From assembly GCA_034008185.1 (NCBI GenBank), contig CM067086.1, forward strand, positions 31,827,007 through 31,891,006: DNA of 64,000 bases. Direction: 5' to 3'. This DNA is from Gorsachius magnificus. Taxonomy: Eukaryota > Chordata > Aves > Pelecaniformes > Ardeidae. Position 1 is the first letter of the stretch, and each line of letters opens with the position of its first letter. Of this stretch, positions 42,866 through 53,545 are shown piece by piece. Made by a program: the position numbers and the translations under genes. The notes beneath the pieces were generated by a model. The model did not search any database, was not told where the DNA came from, and worked only from the letters and a program-made list of their open reading frames with translations.

Positions 42866-43464
42866 TGTTGTGGTTTAACCCTGGCCGGCAGCTCAGCCCC
42901 ACGCAGCCACTCACTCGGCTCCCCCTCTCCTGGTGGGATGGGGGAGAGAATCGGAAGGGTAAAAGTGAGAAAGCTCCTGCAGTGAGATAAAGACAGTTTA
43001 ATAGGGAAAGCAAAAGCCATACATGCAAGCAAAGCAAAACAAGGAATTCACTCCCTGCTTCCCATGGGCAGGCAGGTGCTCAGCCATCCCCAGGAAGGCA
43101 GGGCTCCATCACATGTAACGGTGACTTGGGAAGACAAACGCCATTGCTCCGAACGTCCCCCCCTTCCTCCTCCTTCCCCCAGCTTTCTGTGCTGAGCATG
43201 GCATCCCATGGTCTGGGATATCCCTGGGGTCAGTTGGGGTCAGCTGTCTCGGCTGGGTCCCCTCCCAGCTCCTCGTGCCCCCCAGCCTCCTCGCTGGTGG
43301 GGTGGGGTGAGAGGCAGCAAAGGCCCTGACTCTGTGTAAGCACGGCTCAGCAGTAACGACAGCATCCCTGGGTTACCCACACTGCTTTCAGCGCAGATCC
43401 AAAACACAGCCCCGTGCTAGCTGCTATGGAGAAAAATAACTCTATCCCATTCAGAACCAGCACA
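42866..43464 (-). mobile_element. Solo LTR of an endogenous retrovirus
   Basis: This 599-base element begins tgttgtggtttaaccc and ends accagcaca on the + strand, so both edges are TG...CA. It belongs to a family widespread in bird genomes, and its transcriptional direction is minus. On the minus strand the polyadenylation hexamer ATTAAA lies in the 3' part (around 43000). The promoter region around 43180-43215 has lost a recognisable TATA box. No internal retroviral genes lie on either side, so it is a recombined solo LTR. Flanks aatag and ggtag share only tag, so the target duplication is decayed or uncertain. It lies in COX16 intron 3, 2.5 kb before the last exon. Confidence 0.88.
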
Positions 43465-45608
43465 GGTAGATACATGTGAAAACAGCTGTACAGTAGGAAA
43501 GCATTGCAGAACAGATTTTCGGGTCCCCTTTCAGCAGTTACATTCCTTCCTATGCTTATCCACATGCAACAGGAGTCCTCTAGTCCTTCAAAACTTGATA
43601 GCATAAAATTCAATTGTTTAATCGGCTGCCTTCTGATGACTGAACAGACACCTGTCCTGTAAACTACTCGTTTTTGCAGATACTGTCATGTGCCAGTAGG
43701 GAAGGTGCTTTCTTCTTGAATTGCAGCAAGGGAACTAACACAGGCTTTATACATGACACAAAATGTTAATGTTCTTTATAAATATAATAAGAATAAAAAA
43801 TAGAAATACAGCTTCTCTAGTATTCATTAGAATCTTTAATTCTTTATATTTTAATTGCCAAAATTAACTCTGTCAATAGATCTCATCTGTTCCGTAGTTT
43901 GAGGCAATGCCATTTACTGTACATAACCCTTGGTTGTTTTATTTTGTTGGTATATCGCAGTGTGTTTTCCAGGTACCTTTATGCTTTCCATTGGAAACTG
44001 CCAAAATATTTTCTTGTACTGGTTTGTTTAGGTTGCATAGTTCTGAAATTTTTCCTGTTTTGGACAAAACTCCTCTCTGAAAAGCCGTTATGAAATTTCA
44101 GGGGCAGATTAATACGAACTTTTGGTAAAGATCTCCAGTATGCCTGTCTCTCGATAGACTTCTTTACGTCCTCTATCTTTAGATACTACATTTTGTTGTA
44201 TGTGTTTTAAATGCTGATTCTTGTTCAGGCTTTGGGAGCTGAGGACCTTTGGGAATAGTTTAGATCCTCACAGCTGTGTGGTACCTTTGTGTTTAATAAA
44301 ATCGGCATGCTTCCCTTCTGTGAAAGCACAAGGTTATATTCAGTGTAGTTTCCTTGAAGCTTCCCTTAGAATCAGATGTTAAATTCTGGATTTGCAATCA
44401 GAGGGGATAGTTGCTGCTGTGTGGGGGATGATGGGTACCTTCCCTCCTTGTCCCTCCTTCCACATCAGCTCAGATCCCTTCCAGTTGAAGTACAAGCTAA
44501 TCATAAGATGTATAAAGTAGTGAAGACAATTCTTCAGAAAGACTTACGCCAACCCTGCTGTATGAAAAATTCAGTTACTCCTATCATGTGAAAGTCTGCT
44601 GTGTTTGTGCATGTATTCTCATGTATCTTCTGCTGAATGTTGCCCGATTTCTTTTGATATCTGACTAACCTCATTGTAATTTCCTCAATTGTAGAAGTGG
44701 CAGAAAACTTTTACATAACATGAACTAATAGCAGCAGGTCTGTTCTGTTCTAGCTGTTGAATTATTCTGCGAGTATTATTCAAGTCCCTCGGTATTTGCC
44801 ATTTATTTGGATGATTGATGGCAGGCAAATTAAACCACAGGCTCAGGGCAGGGTTAAGTATTTTCTGGTGTATTTTTACAGCATTTGCTGAGATGAGGCC
44901 CTGATCACAAATCAGAAGTTTAAATCCCACTGCAGTATGTATCATTAATGGTATGCGATATTGCCCTCTTCAGTAGCATGTAGAATAGCCCCGTTTCTGG
45001 CAGTGGTGCAGACCCCCTGCTCAGCCTCCTGTTGGCAGAGCCCCATTGTGTCTTATGTACCATTCTGGACTGCAGGCTGGCACGTGAGACTGGAGGTCTG
45101 TGTCTGCTGGGAAGAGACTTCTATGTCTGTGCCAGTAGGACTGTGAAAATGCAGTATACGTTTGCCATCTTCACTTGCAGCACTTGGTAGGTGAGCTCAG
45201 GAGGGCGCCTGTTCTTCATTTTTGTGCACCTCTAAGGCCAGATAAATACTGCAGTCATTGGTACTTCTGAGTGGGGATGATAGGAACAGGCAAGGAGGTA
45301 ATTAAAATCTACATGCTTTTGAGTATTTGACAGTTTGGCCAGTTAGCATATCTCATGTATGACTTAGCGAGAGACCTATCTGTGATGGTTGGGTGCCATG
45401 AGAAACTAGGCAGCAGAAAGCATCGCATACCTCTCTCAAGTTAAAACCACATGCATTGAAGGGGATTGCACTGTTACTGTCTCTCTTTGTGCTGGATAAT
45501 TAATCTTTTCCAGTATGCTTTGTATCTGTGCTGACAGGATACTTCAGGTCACTAATTACTAATCTTCCGTTTGAGCTATACTAATGCTTGCCACTCCTAC
45601 TACTTCAG

Positions 45609-45651
45609 TACTTGGCAGACTTGCAGTTGAAGAACAGACCTCGAAAACAAG
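45609..45651 (+). other. Candidate alternative COX16 exon (43 bases)
   Basis: This short stretch sits between a good acceptor (cctactacttcag after a pyrimidine-rich run) and a strong donor (acaag|gtgaga), 315 bases before the last COX16 exon. In the COX16 frame it reads YLADLQLKNRPRKQ. Because it is 43 bases, inclusion shifts the frame of exon 4 and stops after five more residues. No counterpart in other COX16 proteins is known to me, so it could be a regulated or poison exon, or a chance splice-site pair. Confidence 0.2.
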
Positions 45652-45966
45652 GTGAGAGAAGAAAGAAGAAGTGAATAGAAGATATCTTCAGTTGTGTTCA
45701 GATGCTGTAGCGCTTCCTGTCCTACATGATATTTACCTTTTGATGAGCAGGTGCAGTAATGCCCACCCTAGTCACTTACGTAGCTATATGGATAACTCCC
45801 AAAACTTTTTTCCTTGTTGTTGAACCCCTCTTGCAGTTGATGAAAGTTCATCAGCCCAGTAGTGATACTGAGTTTCTCATGCAAAACGAAAACAATTTAG
45901 AATCATACATACTTTAAATCATGAGGCTGTCAAGATGACACTGTTATTTTTGCTGTTTATCTGCAG

Positions 45967-46083
45967 AAGCTGGAAAAGTCTGACTTGGATAACTGGGAGA
46001 ACATCAGAGGACCCGGTCTGTTGGAAGATTCCAGGACTGTTCAGAAACAACGACGGGAGGCTCTCCGTCTCAAGACAGAGTAA
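45967..46083 (+). CDS. COX16: COX16 last coding exon (exon 4) with stop codon
   Basis: The exon encodes 38 residues and a TAA stop at 46081-46083. It starts KLEKSDLDNWENIRGP and ends REALRLKTE. It aligns to the human C-terminus, which starts [20 protein letters not shown] and ends SLKTKTT, with the same length. The acceptor is ttatctgcag after a T-rich tract. The W-x-NIRGP core is kept. The following PRPWED stretch, conserved between human and most relatives I know, reads PGLLED here, so the second tryptophan is lost. Together with the short exon 2 this suggests either a fast-evolving but intact COX16 or the start of decay; the open frame favours the former. Confidence 0.85.
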   Translation, partial: KLEKSDLDNWENIRGPGLLEDSRTVQKQRREALRLKTE

Positions 46084-46345
46084 CTGAGCAAGCCTACTTG
46101 GGTGCCTCTGCAAAAAAACCAAAAAAAGTCCCAGGCTGGACTGTCATTTTTTAATCCAGTGTCAGGAACAGACATGGAGGGGGTAGCTGCATTGAGCAAT
46201 TCATGCCAGTGTATATATAAGTAACTGTGAGATCAATCCAAAAAGCACTGTACTATATGAAGTTCTTTGTTTGCATCCATTTGCACAGAGTTCCACAGGC
46301 TGTATATATGAATTCTCAATTAAAAAAATAGCTGATTATTCTACT
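46084..46345 (+). other. COX16: COX16 3' untranslated region (predicted)
   Basis: This non-coding stretch runs from the stop codon to just past an ATTAAA polyadenylation hexamer at 46319-46324, about 236 bases after the stop. A T/G-rich patch follows at about 46353-46366, as expected for a downstream element. The cleavage site is inferred. Longer forms running into the CR1 copy at 46821 are possible. Confidence 0.5.
46319..46324 (+). terminator. ATTAAA polyadenylation signal for COX16
   Basis: This is the common ATTAAA variant hexamer, placed 236 bases after the COX16 stop and followed within 45 bases by T/G-rich sequence. No AATAAA occurs between the stop and this site. Confidence 0.5.
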
Positions 46346-46820
46346 GAGAATATCCCGTTGTTTTTCAATCCCTACCATTCAAACTGAGATGCTTCAGCAA
46401 GGAATAACATTTTAGGAGTCACTTGTCAGTTCCAGAAGTTGTTGTCCTAATGAGAACAACAGTGCTGTCATCTAGATGTGTGTGACCAGATAAATGCTGC
46501 TTCAGGGAGCCCCTGCATGACTTCAGGCTCTTAAGCTTGGGACTCCAACTCCACAGGCACGTGAGCTGTTTGGAACAGTGATTCCATTTTTGGCTAATAA
46601 TATTCTTGTGTTTCATTTCCAGGAACTTGACTGTACAGAGACATGTACAGAGTGTCAGCTCGTAATTGGTCAATTAACATTTGTTTAGCTGTGGTTAGAT
46701 TTTTGTTATTAGTTTATAGATACCTTCGTGCAGGCAGGACCTTTGTGCTGGAACTTCTCAGTTTAAGTTGGAAGAATTATTCCTCACTAAGAGCTGTGCT
46801 GTTTGTCTGTGAGCAAGTAT

Positions 46821-48355
46821 AGAATCATAGAATGATAGAATGTTTTGGGTTGGAAGGGATCCCTAGAGGTCATCTAGTCCAACCCCCCTGCAGTGAGCAG
46901 GGACACCACTAACTAGATCAGGTTGCTCAGAGCCCCATCCAACCTGGCCTTGAATGTTTCCAGGGATGGGGCCTCCACCACCTCTCCGGGCAACCCGTTC
47001 CAATGTTTCACCACCCTCGTTGTAAAGAATTTCCTCCTTATATCCAGTCTAAACCTACCCTGCTTCAGTTTAAAACCATTACCCCTTGTCCTGTCACAGC
47101 TGGCCCTACTAAAAAGATTTTCCCCATCTTTCCTATAGGCCCCCTTTAGATACTGAAAGGCTGTAACCAGGTCTCCCCGCAGCCTTCTCTTCTCCAGGCT
47201 GAACAAGCCCAACTCCCTCAGCCTGTCCTCATAAGAGAGGTGCTCCAGCCCTCGGATCATTTTAGTAGCCCTCCTCTGGACCCGCTCCAACAGTTCCATG
47301 TCCTTCTTGTGCTGAGGGCTCCAGAGCTGGACGCAGTACTCTAGGTGAGGTCTCACCAGAGCGGAGTAGAGGGGCAGAATCACCTCCCTCGACCTGCTGG
47401 CCACGCTTCTCCTGATGCAGCCCAGGGTACGGTTGGCCTTCTGGGCTGCCATCGCACATTGCCGGCTCATGTCCAGCTTTTCATCCACCAGCATGCCCAA
47501 GTCCCTCTTGGCAGGGCTGCTCTCGATCCTTTCTTCCCCCAGCCTGTACTGATACTGGGGGTTACCCCGACCCAGGTGCATGACCTTGCACTTGGCCTTG
47601 TTGAACCTCATGAGGTTCACACAGGCCCACCTCTCCAGCCTGTCCAGGTCTCTCTGGATGACATCCCGTCCTTCTGGTGTGTCAACCGCACCACTCAGTT
47701 TGGTGTCGTCCGCAAACTTGCTGAGGGTGCATTCGATCTCGCTAAGTCATTGATGAATATATTAAACAGCACCGGTCCCAGTACGGACCCCTGAGGGACA
47801 CCACTCGTCACCGGTCTCCATCCGGACATCGAGCCATTGACCAGTACCCTCTGGATGCGGCCATCCAGCCAGTTCCTTATCCACCGAACAGTCCACCCAT
47901 CAAATTCATAGCTCTCCAATTTAGAGAGAAGGATGTTGTGGGGGACCGTGTCAAAGGCTTTGCAGAAGTCCAGATAGATGACATCCATTGGTTTTCCCTT
48001 GTCCACTGATGCTGTCACACCATCATAAAAAGATACTAGGTTCGTCAGGCAGGACTTGCCCTTGGTGAAGCCATGCTGGCTATCTCGAATTATCTCCCTG
48101 GCCTCCATGTGCCTTAGCATAGCTTCTAGGAGGATCTGTTCCATGATCTTCCCAGGCACAGAGGTGAGGCTGACAGGTCGGTAGTTCCCAGGGTCTTCCT
48201 TTCTACCCTTTTTGAAAATGGGCACAATGTTTCCCTTCTTCCAGTCACGAGGGACTTCACCTGACTGCCATGACTTTTCAAATATGGAGAGTGGCTTGGC
48301 GACTACATTGGCCAATTCCCTCAGGACTCTGGGATGCATCTTATCAGGTCCCAAG
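46821..48355 (-). mobile_element. CR1 LINE, 1.5 kb 5'-truncated copy with reverse transcriptase
   Basis: This is the largest repeat in the window, about 740 bases beyond the COX16 stop and antisense to it. The left edge carries the CR1 tail (agaatcatagaatgatagaa), followed by the 3' UTR and most of the reverse transcriptase region of ORF2. Homology stops at about 48355, the truncation point. The 3' end is nearly identical to the 10489 copy. Frame damage is limited to one clear shift, so this is a relatively young copy. Confidence 0.96.
46913..48354 (-). pseudogene. CR1 ORF2 reverse transcriptase remnant, frameshifted
   Basis: ORF2 of CR1 encodes an endonuclease and reverse transcriptase for target-primed retrotransposition; only the reverse transcriptase part is left. 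The first frame (48354 down to 47695, 219 residues) shows motif [14 protein letters not shown] at about residues 127-139, and motif [12 protein letters not shown] at about 184-194. The second frame (down to 46913) carries the catalytic FADD box at 47705-47716 and the C-terminal region ending in LDGALSNLI. The two frames are out of register; the shift lies between about 47735 and 47760, just ahead of FADD. The N-terminus and endonuclease are missing. It cannot make a working enzyme. Confidence 0.92.
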
Positions 48356-51300
48356 TACTGTAGCAGAATCTTCCTGAACCACTATATAGTGGCAAAGCTC
48401 ATCTTACGTGTAGTATTACATGTGTATTTGTGCACGTGCACAGAATTTATTTATTTATCTTTTGATTAATTCTTCTGAAATGCTTGTCTTTTAATATTTG
48501 TCTTTGTATGCTAAATGTTTGCTGTTAGAGGAAACCATGCTAATTCAGGACCCTTCTCCTGGGACAATTGAAGGAAAAAACATCTAGTCAATTGTTCAGA
48601 TGAAATGAAGCTTTTGATAAGGTGTTACAACAGGCATGTAAAACTCCTCTTCAGGGGAATGGAGTAGTAGAGCACAGATTAACAGTAAATTCTAGTTTCA
48701 AAGCATTCAGCGACACCTATAAGTAAATCCTTTTGGAACTGTCTTTGGAAGAGGTGTGGTCTTATTTCTCTCTGCAAGGCATGTCAAATGCAATCTAAAT
48801 GTCTTTTTGGACACTTTATTTAGGGTAGCTTCCTTGTCCTCATGTAAATCATCCCTCAGCACTTAATTTTCTTTAGTCTCTCAGTGATGAGGTCCAGTCT
48901 TTCTCTCACAAGAAGAATCTACACTGGATTTTAGAGAGTTGTAAAGCAATTCATACAGCATTACATGAAATACCTTAGTCATGTTTTGTGCTTGTTTTCT
49001 TCTGACAGAATTGCAAAGACCATGAGAAAGTGTTGCATGTTATCTGGAACAAGGTTGGAACCGTGTGTTTGTGTGTGTCTCTGTTCAGTATCATAGATAT
49101 CTTTGGTTCTAAATAACCCAACCAGGAGAGGAACAAGAGGAGCATTACAAGAGTGAGGTAATCATAAATGCTATAGGGAAAAAACTGAAAAACTAGAATA
49201 TGGAGGCATTAAGCTGTGCTAGATCTAGACAAGAAGGAAATTGGTTTGTTTTGTCATTAGTTTTACCTAAAACAACATTCTTAGGCAAATATGACAGAAA
49301 ATAGGAAATTAAAACTGTGTACCTTGTTAAGCATTTTTTCAAATCTTAAAGTCAAATTCTGGTACAGTTCTACTGACAGCACCAAGATTGATTGCTCGAA
49401 GGTCATCAATGCATTGGCTACACTGACAGAGAATTCTCTGAGTTAGGGCCCCTGCAGCATCACTGCTGCTGTCACAGCACTAGCTGGACTACTGGAAATG
49501 TTTCTTTATGTTCCCCAGTATAGACCCATCTTGTTGCAGATTCACTATGTCTTTTCCAGAGGATACACGTCTTCCTTTTCCCAACCTTGACTGAAGGAGG
49601 GGGGAAGTTGCCATTGCTTTGCATATGGAGAGGCATGATCAGCTCCCAGTCTTGCAACACTGGCTCACAGCATGGACCAACACTGCTCCTGAAATAAACA
49701 CACGGCTTTGTAGGAGCAACGCTTGTAAAAAAGCTACCCCTCCCCCCAGGGGAAGAAGCAAAGATATTTCTCTTTCATGAAGCCCTTAGGCTTTTCAGTT
49801 TTCCTGATGAACAACACACTCACTGAAATAACCTGTGTATTTTCTGTAATTTGATATCCTGCAAAGATTATTTGGGGAATGGTTGTCTTATTTCAGCAGG
49901 TCTGGAATGTAGTTGTAAATAATTACTTCTACGGAGAACACTTTTTAATGTCGTAACTTAGGACCCAGTTTTAGTTGGTTGCTTGCTGGCTGTGGGGTCC
50001 CCCCAACTCCCTTGTTTATAGGCTCTACATTTCCTGTAGTTTCTGAGGACATATTTGTAACTGCCTTTGAAGTGGCATCTCTGGAAAGAGATTATCTAAG
50101 ATTTATCTTGGCATCTGTGAGAAACACTGACATGCAGTTGGAAAATTTTCCAACCTGCCCTTCTCTTCAACTTCCTTTTTAAGAGACATATGTACTGACA
50201 GTCCACCAAAAAAAATTCCCTTTTTTTTTTTTTTTTACTGCTGTTGACTCATTTATGAATTAAAATAAAAAAACCAACAATAACTTTTGGCAGGTACAGA
50301 AGCCGTACTTTTCATAAAATGGGGAGAGCTATTTCAGCAATTTCTCTTTATTGCTGTGCACTTGGACAATGGCTTCATGTTTTATGCTGTGCTTTTCTTA
50401 GCCAGTGAATTGGAAATAATACTTAGGAAAGGCATGTTGAGAGTCAATTAAAGTCTCTTTAAGTTGCCATGCATCCTAAAGTAGAAGGCACTCCAGAAAC
50501 ATGGAGAATTATAGTTCACAGCTCTAGCAAGAGAGGCAAACTTCAGTTGGTTCAGGACTCGCGCTTAATTTGGCTGCTTATTTGAACTATCCTTTTGAAA
50601 GCCATGTTACAGCACTTCTGGTTATCTCTAAGGCACCTGGGGACAACCTTGCTGAATTGTTATTCTAAACATCTGTGGCTGGGGGGGTCAGAGGTAATTA
50701 GATGCAATTGTCAGTCTGAGACACAGACTGATATTTTTGCATCCTCTTTGGTTACTGGCACGTACCGGTCTGAGGGGAATGAAAACAAGGCTTTAGTGAG
50801 AGGTGTGAAGTATTAAAGGCATAAAAGAGAGAGCACTGAGGAAGCCAGATCTTCTAGTCAGTGTCTCTGAAATTAGAAGTGAAAGAAGGAAGTCTGGCTA
50901 TGTCTGTGAGTGTCTGTGAGTATGCGGACTAAAAAATCGTTTTCAAAATCTCTGTTTTGACAGTAAAGGGGAAAGCGTGTCTCTTTCAAAGAAACTGTGG
51001 CAAGGTTGGCCTCTGGGATCTTCCGTAACAAGAAGAGCAGTAGGGCAGAGAAGTGGAGGGAATCTGGGGCACCAGTGGGTGTCCGGCTGGATGGTTCCCA
51101 GCGGCAGCTATCTGCAGCCCAAAACGCTAAGCAGATCTTTGGATGAGATCAGCCCTGTGGATTCTGCTAATTGAGTTTGTTGCTCCTATAGCACTTTGAA
51201 TTTGCAGGCTCACGGATCACCCAAAAGAGAAAATGCTCAGTATCTTAGTTCAGCTGTAACACAGATGAAGGAGAGGCTTAGCGAAAGCTGTAGCTACTGT

Positions 51301-52990
51301 GATCCAAAAAAGGTTTCAAAACCTGCTCACTAGCATAGCAGTTGAATTTCAAAGCTCCTAAATACATCTGGGTGAGCAGCTGGATGTTAAAAACTTCCAG
51401 AATCAAGATACAGAGAATAGTCTTGCCAATAGCAATCCTCCAAGGTCTTGAAAATGGCTCCAGCTACCCCAAAAAGGGAGGTTATGGCATAGTAAGAGAT
51501 GAGTGGTGGGAGTTTTAGACCAGAACATAGAATGCAGAAACTTCTGAAAAGCAACTTAAACATACCCCATCATTAGTTCAGGACCAATCCCCGAAAGTGG
51601 AGGGGCAAATCCATTTCTTCACAGAGAAACAGCAGCTTGGAGTGGTGTAAAGGGCACTGTTATTGGATGTTCTACATGGACACTTTTTGTTTAACTGTAT
51701 GTGCATGTGTATAGGTGAAACTTAGAGCAGTAGGTTTCACCTTCTGAAATAACTACATAGACCCTTGTACTTCTTGATGATCTTGCATTTGCTCTGAGTC
51801 ACCTATGTTTGAATTTCCAGCACAAGTCCTGGGCAAGTTTCATTTTTATACCTTGTATTTTCCAGAGTTTTTTCTTTCTGTAGGAAATGAGAAAGCCTAA
51901 TACTGTCCTTTGCTACTAACTACTTTATGTCCACTGGAAAAAAAATAAGAATAAAGAAACAGAGAAAGGAAGGGAATGATCTGAAGTCTTAGGGAAAGCA
52001 GAATAACTGCTTTTACATGAAGATGGTCACAGAATTTTCCATAAACTTTTATATTTAAAAAGGCTGCTTTTTGTTCTGTGTTTTCAGTGGAAAACCTCTT
52101 TTCATCCTTCAGTGGAGTAAGGTTCACAAAAAATTTCCACTCTGTTTTAGACTAGCTAACTAGAAGGTTTTAATCGAAGGAGGGTAATTGCTCACTCTTA
52201 TGCCTTCTTTTCCTACAGGGACTTGCAGCCAGACTCAACCAAGGCACAAATAGTCTCTAGACTTAGAAACAAAAAAACCATGCAGATGTTTTTCTTAAAC
52301 TTCTCCTCAGCCCAGGAGACCAAAGCAGTCTTTCATACCAGTGGAATCAGACCGACCATATTTTCTTGTTGAACGTGTGCTTTAACTGCATGTTTAACTG
52401 TCTTGCTTAACACAGACAGGCAATTAAAGTTTCACCATCTCTGTACTGCTTGGGAAGTGTGTTAAAATTAAATTCAACCAAAGCAGCAGCTGGTAGTGCT
52501 GCAGAAAGGGCATGTAAAATATGGTTATACATTGCAAATGTGAAAGGTAGAGTATGTGTCATAGTCACAGGTCATTTGTGAAAGAAAAAAAACAAACACA
52601 AAAGCCAGAAATAAGGGCATACTGTGTATTGCCAGTGCTCTGTAGAAGAAATCTGTGTGCCATACTTGGAGTCTGGCTTGATGGCACTTCAGTCGATGGA
52701 AACATGATCATGCTTATTCAGCACGTCTTTTTCAAGTTAGTTGATGAGATCCTTAATGTTCAATACCAACTCCATGGTGCATGTTCAGTATCAAATCCAT
52801 TCTGGTATCAACCTCAAGGAAGCTCAGTGGCTCCCAGGAGTATGGCTTAATCTCAGGCAGGATCGGGGGTAAACCCATCTCTCTGCCCTGCACAGCCATT
52901 CTCCTCTTTCTGTCCTGCGTTCTGCCTTCCAGTGTTCTTCCTAAAAAGAGCTGCTTTTCTCTTATGGAGCTGGCTGTAAAACATCACCCC

Positions 52991-53012
52991 TTTTTTTTTT
53001 TTTTTTTTTTTT
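52991..53012. repeat. Poly-T homopolymer (22 bases)
   Basis: A T run preceded by cccc in the COX16 3' flank. No retroposed body is attached. Confidence 0.95.
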
Positions 53013-53461
53013 AAGTTCATTGTCTACCAAGAATTGAAGAATAGTGGTTTCTAAATTCATTTGAAGATGTCCTGTAGAATGCAAGCTCAGAAACATAGCC
53101 CCAGTATTACATCCCCATAAGTATGGCACCCAGCATACACTGGGTCTCTTTTTATCTTTAGATACACAATGCTGTACTCTCTATTTTATGTACAAAGGAA
53201 ATTAAATGTACTTTTTTCTTTAAAAGATGAGATCTTCATCCATCACCAGCTGTCAGTTCCTAATAATGTTGCCCAGAGAAGTGTTATCTGTGATTTAGTG
53301 GCTTTAGTGGACTATCTTTTGTTGAACAGAGGACAGCAGAATAAAATTTCAGCTTAATATAGCTCTTTTCATACTCCTTCTGAATAAACAGAGGAAAAGA
53401 GGAGAGGAAGAGCAAAGAATCTTGGGTTCCAGGCTCAAGTTTCTTCTGTTTTGCAATAGAT

Positions 53462-53545
53462 AGGGCATTTTAAGAAAGAAAAGGAAGGAAAATGAAAGTG
53501 AAAAAAAGGAAATAAAAGAAGAAACGTGGAAAGAAAAAAGCTTAG
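53462..53545 (+). repeat. Purine-rich (A/G) tract
   Basis: The stretch is almost entirely A and G (aagaaagaaaaggaaggaaa and similar) with a few T. A shorter purine-rich stretch lies just before it at about 53385-53420. It is low complexity and prone to triplex formation, with no coding meaning. Confidence 0.8.

Larger units (their letters stand above)
30986..45966 (+). other. COX16 intron 3
   Basis: This 15 kb intron lies between exons 3 and 4. It contains a CR1 copy (35905-36815), a solo LTR (42866-43464), MIR-like remnants (about 40580-40700 and 41775-41875), A-rich tracts (37998-38012, 41111-41162, 42530-42563) and a possible cassette exon (45609-45651). The stretches 31000-35900 and 36820-40570 hold nothing recognisable. 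Confidence 0.8.

Noticed and set aside
42843..43613. Several proline- and serine-rich frames in and beside the solo LTR
   Set aside because: They come from the GC-rich LTR sequence; no retroviral protein signature is present.
47345..47794. 149-codon + strand frame inside the CR1 copy
   Set aside because: It is the opposite strand of the CR1 reverse transcriptase region, so it is a shadow of that coding sequence.
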